Assembly (NCBI RefSeq): GCF_000716445.1
Contig: NZ_JNWK01000044.1
Location: 1 to 64,000, forward strand
Source of the DNA: Streptomyces wedmorensis
GTDB lineage: Bacteria; Actinomycetota; Actinomycetes; Streptomycetales; Streptomycetaceae
DNA: 64,000 nucleotides
Reading direction: 5' to 3'
Shown here: one piece after another, positions 40,934 to 50,234 of the stretch
How positions within the stretch are numbered: position 1 is the first letter of the stretch
How the letters are laid out: each line of letters opens with the position of its first letter
The notes under the pieces: generated by a model
The model's database searches: none
What the model saw: the letters and a program-made list of their open reading frames with translations, nothing else
What the model was told of the DNA's origin: nothing
Program-made: the position numbers and the translations under genes

Positions 40934-41818
40934 CTACGAGGGTGCCGGAACGGGCGGGACACAGGCCGAGCAGAGGGTCTCGTCGGCGACGGGCCGGAAG
41001 AGCATGGGCTGGATGTGTTCTCCGGAGCACTCGCGGGTGCCGTGGAGCCGTGCGGAGAGCAAGGGCCGAGGCGAGGGCGAGGGCTGGAGCGGCGGTACGT
41101 CGCGGAGCAGGTAGCGGACGAGGCCGCCGGGTCGGTGGACGGACGTCCCGGCGCCGGGGAGGCCGCGGAGGACGTGTTGGTGGACGTCGGTGGGGGTGTG
41201 TCCGGCGTCGAGCCAACGGACGGCGAGGCGGATGAGTTCGTCGCGCATGGCGGGCGGAATGTGACGAAGGGCAGGGGAGAGGAGAGGGAGGGCGCCGACG
41301 AGGGCGCGGGCGTCGTCGAGGTGGGGGCTCTCGGCGGTGTCCGTCCGGGCGGGAAGGTAGGAGGTGTCTCCCTTCGGGTCTTTCTTTGGATGACCGTCGG
41401 CCGGCGGGGTCGTCGGCTCACCGGCGGCCGGTTTCCGGGGACTCGGTACGACCTGCGGGGATACCCGGTTGGCACAGGTGAGGAGGGGCGTGCGGGCGAG
41501 GAGCTTGACGGCCTCGTCGGCGGTCAACGGGGAGCTGGAGACGAGCTGTTGGGTCATCCAGCGGCCTCCGGGACCTTGCACCCGCCGCTCGTGGACGAAG
41601 CCTTCCTCCTTGAGCTGCCGCTTGGCTCGGGTGAATGCGCATGCCCCGATCCGGGCACGTTCGGCAGTTCGGGAAAGTGACTCGTGGGCCCCTTGGGGGA
41701 GGGAGAGCTGCCAGGTCAGAATCCGGACGGCGTCGGAGCTGAGCCGAGGATGCCGAATGATCTCGTGCGAGAACTGGCTGAAGGCACGGGAGGGCGCGTT
41801 AAAGTGCCGGTAGATCAC
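40934..41818 (-). CDS. winged-helix / HTH domain protein
   Basis: A 294-residue protein. Residues about 15-90 form a helix-turn-helix unit: LSSDAVRILTWQLSLP then ESLSRTAERARIGACAFTRA and LKEEGFVHERRV. A Pro-rich linker (about 118-155) leads to a second helical part with LDAGHTPTDVHQHVLRGLP. A C-terminal stretch with a His and Cys pair (HGTRECSGEH and CSACVPP) could bind zinc. Relatives are found in many streptomycetes, often on mobile or accessory DNA. GTG 41818 fits the N-terminus VIYRHFN. Target unknown. Confidence 0.7.
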   Translation of the reverse strand: MIYRHFNAPSRAFSQFSHEIIRHPRLSSDAVRILTWQLSLPQGAHESLSRTAERARIGACAFTRAKRQLKEEGFVHERRVQGPGGRWMTQQLVSSSPLTADEAVKLLARTPLLTCANRVSPQVVPSPRKPAAGEPTTPPADGHPKKDPKGDTSYLPARTDTAESPHLDDARALVGALPLLSPALRHIPPAMRDELIRLAVRWLDAGHTPTDVHQHVLRGLPGAGTSVHRPGGLVRYLLRDVPPLQPSPSPRPLLSARLHGTRECSGEHIQPMLFRPVADETLCSACVPPVPAPS

Positions 41819-42216
41819 GGTGGACTCCACTTCCACAGGTGGTTCAGGCCCTCGCCGATGGGTGCAACCGTCGACGGGGGCCGTTTTGCGCGACCGTACG
41901 TCACTACGTGCGTCCAAATAGCCACATGAGGTGAAGATCGCCCGTGTGAGTGACGGGCGGGCCCAACGGGCGGGGGAGCAGGCGGGCTTCTGGCGTGGCC
42001 GCCCTCTTCCCAAGTGTGGCGGCCTCCATCACCGCCTCAAGGGTGCTCCTCCGTCGCGTCGGCTCCGCCGATTCCGTTGCGCTCCACCCTTGACTCGGCG
42101 GCGGAGCCCGCCTTTTCGCACTCGGAGAGTGGTCCCACCAGAGGCCCCCGAACCCGGCCGCCCGAAGAACCTTCCGGCGAAGCTAGCCGCCCCGTACGGC
42201 GGCGTCCTCGCCGACC
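41819..42216. other. gene-free region with a long-range inverted repeat
   Basis: About 400 bp between the HTH gene (divergent start) and the TsaA-like gene (stop). It probably holds the HTH gene's promoter near 41830-41930. TCAAGGGTG (42037-42045) and CACCCTTGA (42085-42093) form an inverted repeat around 39 bases. The only open frame is arginine-rich in a way that suggests noncoding GC-rich DNA. Confidence 0.5.
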
Positions 42217-42702
42217 TCAGCGTTCGGAGGCGTCGCGCCAGTAGTCCGCGAGCATCTCGCCGGGCCAGGTCGGCTGAGTGACGGGCCCCTGAGGGAGCAT
42301 CTCGCGGAACACCGCCACCAGGTCGACGATCTGAGTGCCGTCATCCGCGTCGAGGTCAGTGACGTGCAGGTCGCGTCCGTCGACCTTGACGAGTTTCGGG
42401 AAGGACGTAGCCAGCCTGGCCGGGCGCCGATGGTTGTGGTGAACGAAGGTGCCGGTCGCCGGCCACGCGGGGTTGTCGCGGGGACTACGCGCATGCAGCG
42501 CGACATCGTCCGGGGAGCCGAGGTTGAAGAACCACGTCACCTGGAGGTGCGAGAAATCCTCGATGCCCTGCAGGGTCTCCACAGGGAATTCCGGCCGCAG
42601 CCGGATGATCGACTCCACGCCCCCCTTGAAATCGTCGAGTCGCCCGACATGCCCCCCGACTACATCGGCAATGACCGGCACCTCAATGATCTGCGCAGCC
42701 AC
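42217..42702 (-). CDS. TsaA/TrmO-like SAM-binding methyltransferase family protein
   Basis: A 161-residue beta-barrel protein of the TsaA (YaeB/TrmO) family. The region PVETLQGIEDFSHLQVTWFF is close to the family core G-x-x-x-F-S-H-L. ARSPRDNPAWPATGTFVHHN and RRPARLATS align with the TrmO substrate segment, and VTDLDADDGTQIVDL with the G-T-P-V-L-D-I-K-P part. TrmO methylates N6 of threonylcarbamoyladenosine in tRNAs. Key positions are more divergent than in true TrmO, so this may modify another substrate. GTG 42702 with a GAAGGAAG ribosome site is used. It lies downstream of the HTH-TPR gene. Confidence 0.75.
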   Translation of the reverse strand: MAAQIIEVPVIADVVGGHVGRLDDFKGGVESIIRLRPEFPVETLQGIEDFSHLQVTWFFNLGSPDDVALHARSPRDNPAWPATGTFVHHNHRRPARLATSFPKLVKVDGRDLHVTDLDADDGTQIVDLVAVFREMLPQGPVTQPTWPGEMLADYWRDASER

Positions 42703-42761
42703 GGGACGCCCTTCTTCCTTCTCTGCCAAGCCACTTGAGAGGCCTGGCGGCCTCGGCGCCG

Positions 42762-44150
42762 TCAGGTTACTCGGCGCAGTGCGAGCCGGGCTCGCTCGTC
42801 CACATCGGCGGCAGAGGGGATTCCGCGGTAGCGGAGCGGGGACAGGACCGTCCGCATGGTGACGACGGCTTCCCGTGCCCTGCCGGACTGGACACCGTCC
42901 ATGGCGTCCAAGGCCCGGGACCAGGTTTGGCACGCTGCATCGATGTTGCCTTGCCCAGCCTGGACGGTGCCCATATAGCCGAGCGTGACGGCGTGGGTTC
43001 GGCTGAAGGAATCCGTTTTGCGGTGTCGAACACTGGCTCGGAAGTGACGCAAGGAACCGTCGAGGTCGCCCAGGGCCCACAGCGTGCGGGCGGTTTCATG
43101 AGCGAGCGACGCGTCCTGGAAGAACCAGATGCGCTGAGGTTCGTCGTCGCCTGCGGTGGCCTGGTTGAGGTCGGTTTCGGCGCGGTGGATCGCGGCGATG
43201 GCGTTGCGCCGCTGGCCGTCCCCGGCCAACGCTCTCGCGTGGACGATGCCGATCAAGGCGCGCTCGCGAGGGCTGGCGTGGGCATACCTGTTGCGCTCGA
43301 CGGAGGCGGAAGCGAGATCCAAGGCCGCCCTGGCGTGTCCCAGGTCTATGGCCTGATGGGCCATGGCACGCAGGATGTGTCCGGCGAGGGGAGCGTCGTC
43401 GGCTTCGGCTGCGAGCTTGAGCGCGAGGGTGAAGTAGCGGCGTGCGGGCTCGTGCTGGGAGGCGTCAAAACTCATCCAGCCGGCCACGTACACCGCTTCG
43501 GCCGCTGCCGAATAGAGCGCCCGACGGGAGTTTTCACTGCTGAAGACTCCGCTGACGTACCGGGCGACGTCGTCGACGATGTACTGGTAGAGGGCAGTGC
43601 GACCGTCGACGCCACCGTGCCGTTGATCGCGCCGGGCGAAGAACTCGGTCATCTCGCGAACGGCCCGCACTTCGGTCTCCCCGACTCGCCGGTTCGGACC
43701 GGTCGCGCGTGAGCGGGCCCGCTGCGGAGCTTCGTCCCACCAGGGATCTCGGGGCAGGACGAGTCCGCCGAGGGAGTAGACGGCGGCGCCGGTGAGAAGT
43801 CGGCGGCGTTCGCGGTCCATGCTGTTTCTCCCCAGGTCGACCAGAGCCGTCAGCGTGTCGGTGTCCCACTCGGACCCGGTGACCGTATCCGAGGCGGTTC
43901 CCGCGAGGCCGATCTCCCCGAGTGTGAGAGGGCGCCCCAAACGCCGCGACAGAGTTTCGCGCAAGATGTCAGCGGCTCGGCCTCTGGGACGCGTGCCAGC
44001 GATCCACATGGCGATGTGTGAGCGCTTCACGCTGAGGAGTTCGTCGACGCCGGCCTCAGCTGCGACGCGTACCACCGCGGCGGCTACTACGGGCTGCGAC
44101 CAGCCCGTTTCGGCGATTACCGCGGCGAGTTCATCGTTTCTGCGCGCCAT
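42762..44150 (-). CDS. HTH-TPR transcriptional regulator-like protein
   Basis: A 462-residue protein. The N-terminus (about 8-70) is an XRE-like helix-turn-helix: ELLSVKRSHIAMWIAGTRPR. A spacer includes a Tat-like or hydrophobic stretch near residue 117 (RRRLLTGAAVYSLGGLVLPR). The rest holds degenerate TPRs, such as GHARAALDLASASVERNRYA and WALGDLDGSLRHFRASVRHR. Proteins of this build are numerous in Streptomyces and often act as regulators that respond to a small signal. ATG 44150 is 10 bases from a palindrome. It is divergent from an RsbW-like ATPase, a pairing seen in many genomes. Confidence 0.78.
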   Translation of the reverse strand: MARRNDELAAVIAETGWSQPVVAAAVVRVAAEAGVDELLSVKRSHIAMWIAGTRPRGRAADILRETLSRRLGRPLTLGEIGLAGTASDTVTGSEWDTDTLTALVDLGRNSMDRERRRLLTGAAVYSLGGLVLPRDPWWDEAPQRARSRATGPNRRVGETEVRAVREMTEFFARRDQRHGGVDGRTALYQYIVDDVARYVSGVFSSENSRRALYSAAAEAVYVAGWMSFDASQHEPARRYFTLALKLAAEADDAPLAGHILRAMAHQAIDLGHARAALDLASASVERNRYAHASPRERALIGIVHARALAGDGQRRNAIAAIHRAETDLNQATAGDDEPQRIWFFQDASLAHETARTLWALGDLDGSLRHFRASVRHRKTDSFSRTHAVTLGYMGTVQAGQGNIDAACQTWSRALDAMDGVQSGRAREAVVTMRTVLSPLRYRGIPSAADVDERARLALRRVT

Positions 44151-44160
44151 GCTGCGCCCC

Positions 44161-44176
44161 TGTTCACAAGAGAACA
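44161..44176. promoter_or_regulatory. possible operator TGTTC-N6-GAACA
   Basis: TGTTC (44161-44165) and GAACA (44172-44176) flank ACAAGA, 10 bases upstream of the HTH-TPR start and in the shared promoter region with the ATPase. This is suggestive of autoregulation only. Confidence 0.4.
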
Positions 44177-44290
44177 ATCTTTGACGGGTTTGACGGCGTC
44201 GGGGCCCGCGCGGGGATACCCGCCCCTCGCGAATCACGGTTCGCTGAGAGGACACAAAACCACCAACCGACAGCGGCGGGAGGGCAACGC

Positions 44291-44878
44291 GTGAGTTTCA
44301 GCCACGTGGGTGATGAGGTGGGCCGAGCGCCCGCGATCTCGTCACCGACGACACCGGCCTCGCCCCCTTCGCGTCCAGAGCCGGCTGGCGCAGAGCGTCG
44401 TGGTGGGAAGGCCCTCCGCGTACGCGAGTGGCCGGAACCCCCGGCCCTCAGACCTCTCGCGGTCGCGGCTGCTACGTCGTGTCCCACGGGTCACCCGGCC
44501 TACTCGCAGACCCTCCCGCGCGAGGCGCGAAGCGCAGCGGTTGCTCGCCGGTTGGTCCGAACGGCATTGACGCTATGGGGTCTGGATTCCTTGACTGAGG
44601 ACGCGACGCTCGTGATCACCGAGCTGGTCGCCAACGCGGTCGACCACAGTCGACTCCCCTCGATCCGAGTGACCGTGTCCCGCCCGACCCCGAACGGAAT
44701 TCGCCTGGGCGTGGTCGACCGCTCCCGAACCGTCCCAACCTTGCGAACGGACCCCGAAGCCGACCAACTCCGAGGCCGAGGCCTCACCCTGGTCGACACA
44801 CTCACGAACAGCTGGGGCACGGAGCTGTACCGGTGGGGCAAACAAGTCTGGGCCGAGCTGCACGAAGAGGACGCGTGA
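44291..44878 (+). CDS. RsbW-like ATP-binding (GHKL) protein
   Basis: A 195-residue protein with a disordered Pro-rich N-terminus (1-65) and a C-terminal GHKL ATPase domain. The N-box is LVITELVANAVDHSR, and the G-x-G region reads DQLRGRGLTLVDTLTNSWG. The usual D-x-G box is replaced by LGVVDRSRTVP. This is the anti-sigma factor / serine kinase type common in Streptomyces. GGGAGGG precedes GTG 44291. It is divergent from the HTH-TPR regulator and may be its partner. Confidence 0.83.
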   Translation: MSFSHVGDEVGRAPAISSPTTPASPPSRPEPAGAERRGGKALRVREWPEPPALRPLAVAAATSCPTGHPAYSQTLPREARSAAVARRLVRTALTLWGLDSLTEDATLVITELVANAVDHSRLPSIRVTVSRPTPNGIRLGVVDRSRTVPTLRTDPEADQLRGRGLTLVDTLTNSWGTELYRWGKQVWAELHEEDA

Positions 44879-44962
44879 AGGACGGATGGCCCCGCTCCTT
44901 CCCGCCCTTGGTCTGCTGGGCGAAGAGCAGCGAGTTGCTGGTGAGGGAAGTGGATCTGTCGA

Positions 44963-47900
44963 CTATCCGGTGGCGATGGCCGAGTAAGTCCACACTTCGG
45001 CCGGGATCTCGTGCTTCAGCTTCCAGGTGATCCCCATGGGCTTGCTGCCCTTGTGATCGACATAGTCAGCCGGGCCGAGAAGCATCCAAGGCTGTGGCCC
45101 GCCGATGTCCGTCTTCTTGTATCGGCGGACGAAGAGGAGCACGTGAGAGCCGATGTCCTTGTGGGTTCGGTAGCGGATGCCCGTGGGAGACGTCTCCGAC
45201 GTTTGGTTCTGGGACTCCCAGTGGAAGAGGCTGTCGTTCACCGCGTAGTCCCGATAGCGGGTCTGCGGAGAGAAGTCCTTCTCGTCCTTCTCTAGCGTGA
45301 CGAGCAGCGCGTCCGTCTGGATGCCCTCGCACCACTTGACCCCTTCGCGGAAATGGCCCGGCATGAAGCCGCCTATGAACGACTCTCCCAGCGCAGGGAG
45401 GATTTCTTCCCGGCTGTAGGAGGCGTGGACCGTCAGCGGAAGGTCAGCGAGGACGCCGAGGAGCGGGACCGGAACGTGATCGGTTCGGTCAAGGGCGTAG
45501 GCCAGTACCTGGCGAAGTTCGTCACGGAAGGCATGCTGCGAACGTAGCGAGCCCAGCGCCTCCTGGTACTGAGTGAAGCCGCCTCCCAGAGGCCACAGCG
45601 AGAAGTAGAGCATGCGGGCGTAGGCCTGCTCGATCTCGTTGAGCTCGTTGTAGGAAGGGGCGTCGTCCGCAAGGAGCTTCGTGTACACCGCGACCCGTCG
45701 AGGGTCGTCGACATGAAGGAACGCGGACACGCGCTTCAGAAGAGCTGCTTCGCCTTCGGGGACGACGGTTGCGAGCAAGCCTGAACGGCGGAGCAGACCG
45801 GTCCAGGAGTTTCCGCCGCGATAAATTTCCTTGAGCTCGCGTCCGCTCTCGACGAGGTACTCGGAGAGTCGGGACTCGCCGTACCGGGCTACCTCGCGCG
45901 CAAGCTGGGTGACGTTGACGCTGATCTGGCTGCGGATGTTGTCGATGATCAGTTCCTTGGCCTTCGACTCAAGGATGATCTGGCAGCCGGACGGCAGCTG
46001 TGGGAAGTCGTGCTCGATGGAGTCGAGAAGGCGATTGCGTGTGAGGTTGGTCAAGGCGCGGAACTGTTCCTCGAAGCGGAACTCCTTGCGGTGCTGACCG
46101 ATGAAGTCCAGCACGGTGAGAACCGCTTTGCCATCCGTACGGCGGAGTCCGCGGCCCAATTGCTGAAGGAACACCGTGGAACTGGAGGTTGGGCGCAGCA
46201 GGAGGAGGGTGTCGACATCCGGGATGTCCAAGCCTTCGTTGAACAGGTCAACGGAGAAGATCACCTGGATCTCGCCGGCGCGAAGGGCAGCCAGCGCGGC
46301 CTTACGATCTTCCTGGGGAGTCTCACCGGACAGGGCCACCGCCTTGAGGCCTGCGCGGCGGAAGAACTCGGCCATGAAACTGGCATGAGCAACGGAGACG
46401 CAGAAGCCGAGAGCACGCATGGCTCCCGGGTTAGCCACCTTGTCTTGGACCGCCTGAACGACGAGCCTCGCCCTAGCCTCATGACCGGTGAACAGCTTGC
46501 TGAGCGCTGACGAATCGTAGGACCCTCGCTTCCACGCGACGGCGCTCATGTCGGTGTTGTCGCTGATCCCGAAGTAGTGGAACGGGCTGAGGAGATCGTT
46601 CTCCAGCGCCTCCCACAGCCGCATCTCCGCCGCGATGCGACCGTCGAAGAACTCATCCTGGACGTTCCGGCCGTCCATACGCTCGGGAGTCGCCGTGAGC
46701 CCCAGGAACTCCAGAGGGCGGAAGTGCTCGATGATCTTCCGGTACGTCGAGGAGACCCCGTGGTGGAACTCGTCGATGACGATGACGTCGAAGTGCTCGG
46801 GGTCCAATTCCTCCAGCCTCTGCGTCTTCAGAGACTGAACGCTTGCGAAGACGTGCTGCCACCCTTCGGGTGAGAGCCCACTGTGTAGCTCCTCTCCGAA
46901 GTTGGCGTCCACGAGCACGTCTTGGTACGTGCGGAGCGACTGACGCAGAATTTCCTGCCGGTGAGCCACGAAGAGCAAGCGCAGGTCGCGGCCGTGCTCC
47001 TGCCGAAGGCGCTTGTAGTCCAGCGCGGCCATGACGGTTTTTCCCGTACCGGTCGCGGCTACGAGGAGGTTGCGGTGCCGGTCGTGCACTTCGCGTTCCA
47101 CCTGGAGGCGCTCCAGCATGTCCCGCTGGTGGGGGTACGGCCGCACCTCCAGACCGGAGAGAGTGATCCGCTGGTCTGATGAGCCCTTGCCCCGGCCTGC
47201 CACCTGAAGCGCTTCGCTGAGTCGCACACCATCGCTATCGGGGTCGTACGCCTCGAAGGAAGGGTCATTCCAATAGGCGTCGAAGGTTGCCTCGAACTTG
47301 CGGATGACGTCCGGGGTCGCCACGGACGATAGGCGGACGTTCCATTCCAGGCCGTCGAGGAGAGCTGCCTTCGACAGGTTGGAGCTACCGACATACGCGG
47401 TGTCGTACCCGCTGTGTCGCCTGAAGAGCCAGGCCTTGGCGTGCAGGCGGGTGGAGCGGAGCTCGTAGTTGACCTTGACCTGGGCGTTGAATCGCTGGAC
47501 GAGACGGTCGAGCGCTTGCCGCTCCGTGGCTCCGATGTACGTCGTGGTGATGACGCGGATGGGGACACCCCGCGCATGTGCTGCTTCCAGTGACTGTTCT
47601 ATGACCCGTAGACCGTGCCATTTTACGAACGCGCAGAGAAGGTCAACACGGTCAGCTGTGGCTAGTTCTGCCCGCAGCTCGAAGCCCAGGCTGGGGTCTT
47701 CCGGTGCATTGGTGAGGAGGGCAGCCTCCGCCAGTGGGGTCGCAGGGCGGATCCGGTACACGCCCTGGGCTTCCTGCTCCGCGATCGCAAGGAGCTGCCG
47801 GGGACCATCGGCAACGAGCTCCACCCACTCTCGGGCGCCCTCGATGGTGTTCATCGATTCGAGGATGTGGTTGGCCGCATGCACATGCTCTTCTGCGGGC

Positions 47901-48097
47901 AGCCCCTCCAGCGTGCGACGCACCGTGTCAGCTACGTGCTTCGCGAGTACGCGGGGGGAAGACTCAGGGCCGACAACATCGTCGATCGCATGCCAACCAC
48001 GATCCGCAAGCGCCTTGAGCTGAGCTTCGAGCCGCAGGGTCATCAGCTGCTCGTAAAGGCCGGAAACCGGCCCGCTGGAGTCCGACAGCTCGCTCAT
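44963..48097 (-). CDS. PLD - SF2 helicase - DUF3427 protein (possible defence nuclease)
   Basis: A 1044-residue protein. A phospholipase D-like nuclease domain holds one HKD motif, RLHAKAWLF with H219 and K221, and GSSNLSKAAL. It is followed by a superfamily 2 helicase: Walker A VAATGTGKTVMAA (about 345), DEFHH box (about 440), LTATPER, and motif VI QQLGRGLRRTDG. The C-terminal 450 residues match the DUF3427 region. This architecture recurs beside phage-defence genes, but a stand-alone role in DNA repair is possible. Codon usage is less GC-rich than its neighbours (for example ATAAATTTC near 45820), suggesting transfer. GGAGGGG precedes ATG 48097. Confidence 0.85.
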   Translation of the reverse strand: MSELSDSSGPVSGLYEQLMTLRLEAQLKALADRGWHAIDDVVGPESSPRVLAKHVADTVRRTLEGLPAEEHVHAANHILESMNTIEGAREWVELVADGPRQLLAIAEQEAQGVYRIRPATPLAEAALLTNAPEDPSLGFELRAELATADRVDLLCAFVKWHGLRVIEQSLEAAHARGVPIRVITTTYIGATERQALDRLVQRFNAQVKVNYELRSTRLHAKAWLFRRHSGYDTAYVGSSNLSKAALLDGLEWNVRLSSVATPDVIRKFEATFDAYWNDPSFEAYDPDSDGVRLSEALQVAGRGKGSSDQRITLSGLEVRPYPHQRDMLERLQVEREVHDRHRNLLVAATGTGKTVMAALDYKRLRQEHGRDLRLLFVAHRQEILRQSLRTYQDVLVDANFGEELHSGLSPEGWQHVFASVQSLKTQRLEELDPEHFDVIVIDEFHHGVSSTYRKIIEHFRPLEFLGLTATPERMDGRNVQDEFFDGRIAAEMRLWEALENDLLSPFHYFGISDNTDMSAVAWKRGSYDSSALSKLFTGHEARARLVVQAVQDKVANPGAMRALGFCVSVAHASFMAEFFRRAGLKAVALSGETPQEDRKAALAALRAGEIQVIFSVDLFNEGLDIPDVDTLLLLRPTSSSTVFLQQLGRGLRRTDGKAVLTVLDFIGQHRKEFRFEEQFRALTNLTRNRLLDSIEHDFPQLPSGCQIILESKAKELIIDNIRSQISVNVTQLAREVARYGESRLSEYLVESGRELKEIYRGGNSWTGLLRRSGLLATVVPEGEAALLKRVSAFLHVDDPRRVAVYTKLLADDAPSYNELNEIEQAYARMLYFSLWPLGGGFTQYQEALGSLRSQHAFRDELRQVLAYALDRTDHVPVPLLGVLADLPLTVHASYSREEILPALGESFIGGFMPGHFREGVKWCEGIQTDALLVTLEKDEKDFSPQTRYRDYAVNDSLFHWESQNQTSETSPTGIRYRTHKDIGSHVLLFVRRYKKTDIGGPQPWMLLGPADYVDHKGSKPMGITWKLKHEIPAEVWTYSAIATG

Positions 48098-48181
48098 CGT
48101 TTTCCCCTCCCTGATCAACCGCCCCATTGGTATCAGGTGCAGCTGACAGAGTCTCGACGATGCGCTATCCCGGTGAGCTGG

Positions 48182-49180
48182 TTACTGCGCCGCGTGGCAC
48201 TCCCCATACGTCCGCCCCGAGCCGCACCAGCAGGAAGACGAGCGTGCCGGTGGCCACCCCGTGGCGCGGCCCCTCGCCGCCAGGGTCGTCGCGTATTGGG
48301 GGAGGAGGTCCGGGTTTGAGGGGTGGGTGGATTCGGAGGCGGCGAAGGCTTCGTAGGAGGGGACGGTGGCGCGGACGATGCCGAGGTTGGGGGTGCCGGC
48401 CTGGGCGAGTTCGCGGAGGGAGGCTTCGAGGTCGGTGAGGTGGGCGCGGTAGGTGGGGTACTCGGCTTCCAGCTCGGGGTACGCCGCGAGGAGTTCGTCG
48501 AGTTCTCGTTCCGGCCAGTGGAGGACGGCGACCGGGAAGGGGCGGGAGAGGGCGGTGCGGTAGGTGCCGAGTTCCGAGCGGAGGCGGGTGATCTCGGCCT
48601 GGAGTTCCGCGGGGTCGGAGGAGCCGAGGGACCAGAGGCGCTTGGGGTCGTGGAGTTCGTCCAGGGGGACGGCCGCCGTGTGGAGGCGGTCCGCGAGGTC
48701 GTCCCAGGTGTCGTGGGGGAGGGCCAGCATGCGGCGGATGCGGTGGCGGGTGGTGAGGAGTGACCGGGTCGCGTGCGGGAGGTCTTCCGGGGAGCTGACG
48801 AGCAGGGCCGCCGCCTCCGTGAGGGTCGACTCCGCCGCTTCCAGTTCGTCGTGCGCCTCCAGCGTCTCCGCCGTGGTCTCCCATGCCGCCGCGTCCGCGG
48901 GCTTCGCGCGGCGCACGCCCTCGATGATCGCGCGGGCCTCGGCCTCGTGGCCGTACTCCCACAGGTTCGCCGCCTTCAAAGCCCTGATCAGGTGCGGGTT
49001 CGCCGGCTCCCCGGTCAGCAGGGCGTCGTAGAGGGCGGTCGCACCCGGGCGGTCGTCCGCCAGTTCCAGGTGGGCCGCGGCCTGGAGGTACAGGGGTTCC
49101 CGGTCTCCCGGGTACTGCGCGGCCGTGCGCAGCAGGCGCTCGGCTTCGGTGGTGTGGGCGGCAGGAGTGTCGGGGCGCAT
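48182..49180 (-). CDS. TPR-like protein with SEC-C zinc motif
   Basis: A 332-residue helical protein. The first 120 residues have TPR-like helices (YLQAAAHLELADDRPGATAL). The C-terminus carries a SEC-C motif, CWCGSGRTYGECH, which binds zinc as in SecA tails. The middle contains LSRPFPVAVLHWPERELDEL. ATG 49180 is preferred over the GTG at 49189, since GGAG lies eight bases ahead of it. SEC-C proteins of this type are common in actinobacteria with unknown function. Confidence 0.8.
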   Translation of the reverse strand: MRPDTPAAHTTEAERLLRTAAQYPGDREPLYLQAAAHLELADDRPGATALYDALLTGEPANPHLIRALKAANLWEYGHEAEARAIIEGVRRAKPADAAAWETTAETLEAHDELEAAESTLTEAAALLVSSPEDLPHATRSLLTTRHRIRRMLALPHDTWDDLADRLHTAAVPLDELHDPKRLWSLGSSDPAELQAEITRLRSELGTYRTALSRPFPVAVLHWPERELDELLAAYPELEAEYPTYRAHLTDLEASLRELAQAGTPNLGIVRATVPSYEAFAASESTHPSNPDLLPQYATTLAARGRATGWPPARSSSCWCGSGRTYGECHAAQ

Positions 49181-49234
49181 GTTCTCCACCGTACTGCTGT
49201 ACGTGCCTGGAGAGTTGGCGCCTCAGCGCTTATC

Positions 49235-50062
49235 GTGCCCCGCGTGCGGGCCAGGGTGCGGGAGCGGGTGCCGGTCGTCGTCCAGGGGCGGGGGCGTCGT
49301 CGTACGGGCGCGCGCGTGTTGTGGGTGTGCGCCGAGGCGGTCGTCACCTGCGGGGTCGTCGTCCTGCTTCTCGTCGTCCACCAGTTGTGGTGGACGAATC
49401 AGGAGGCCCGTGCCGAGGCCCGTGGGCAGGTGAGTGCGCTGGAGCGGGAGTGGGAGATGTCTCCTCGTGGCGACTCCGGTGGGTGGCCTGCCGAATCCGT
49501 GGACCCCGCCGGCCCTGTCGATCCCGTTGTTCCCCCGGATCCCGTCGAGTCCGGGGAGACGGGGCGGTCCTTCGAGCCCGGTGAGGCCCTTGGGGGCGGC
49601 GGTTCCGGGCGCGGGGCCTCCGAGGCCTTCGCCGTGCTGCGTATCCCCCGGATCGGTCTGACCGCACCCGTGGCGTACGGCGTGTCGAAGCGGTCCGTGC
49701 TCGACAAGGGGTACGTCGGGCAGTACCGGGGGACCGCGGGGCCGGGGGCGGTGGGGAACTTCGCGCTCGCGGGGCACCGGAACACGCACGGGGAGCCGTT
49801 CCGGTACATCAATCGGCTCGCGGTCGGCGACGAGATATCCGTGCGTACGCGGGCGCGTACGTACGTCTACCGGGTCGATCAGGTTCTGCGGTCGACCTCG
49901 CCGCGTGACGTCGGGGTCATCCGGCCCGTGCCGCGGTCGATCGTGAAGCCGTCGTACGGGTACGGGGCGCCGGGCGCGTACCTCACGTTGACGACGTGCA
50001 CGCCGGAGTTCAGCAGCGCCTACCGGTTGGTGGTGTGGGCGAAGCTGGTGTCGGCCGGGTGA
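49235..50062 (+). CDS. class E sortase
   Basis: A 275-residue membrane-anchored transpeptidase. One helix is near residues 30-47 (VVTCGVVVLLLVVHQLWW). A Pro/Gly-rich stem follows to about 130. The sortase barrel has FAVLRIPRIGLTAPVAYG, the catalytic H181 in LAGHRNTHG, the nucleophile C255 in TLTTCTPEFSS, and the Arg in SAYRLVVW. Class E enzymes prefer LAxTG and pin surface proteins to peptidoglycan. A LAxTG protein gene lies about 5.6 kb away. The GTG start at 49235 is tentative; other GTG codons follow at 49244 and later. Confidence 0.92.
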   Translation: MPRVRARVRERVPVVVQGRGRRRTGARVLWVCAEAVVTCGVVVLLLVVHQLWWTNQEARAEARGQVSALEREWEMSPRGDSGGWPAESVDPAGPVDPVVPPDPVESGETGRSFEPGEALGGGGSGRGASEAFAVLRIPRIGLTAPVAYGVSKRSVLDKGYVGQYRGTAGPGAVGNFALAGHRNTHGEPFRYINRLAVGDEISVRTRARTYVYRVDQVLRSTSPRDVGVIRPVPRSIVKPSYGYGAPGAYLTLTTCTPEFSSAYRLVVWAKLVSAG

Positions 50063-50234
50063 CCGGAGGTGGGTCGCGCCCGTGAGGGCGGGGGTCGCCG
50101 GGGCGAGGAGGGCCGTGTCGGGGCCCGTCTCGGCGAGGGTGGGAACTCCCGAGGGTCGCCGCGCGTCCTCACGGTGAGACGCGGCGCGGTGGCGCGCCGA
50201 TCGCGACGAGCTCGGCGAGAAGGGGGTGGTGGTG

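Noticed and set aside
41931..42281. 116-codon plus-strand frame in the gene-free region
   Set aside because: Arg/Pro-rich, no ribosome site and it runs into the end of the TsaA-like gene on the other strand.
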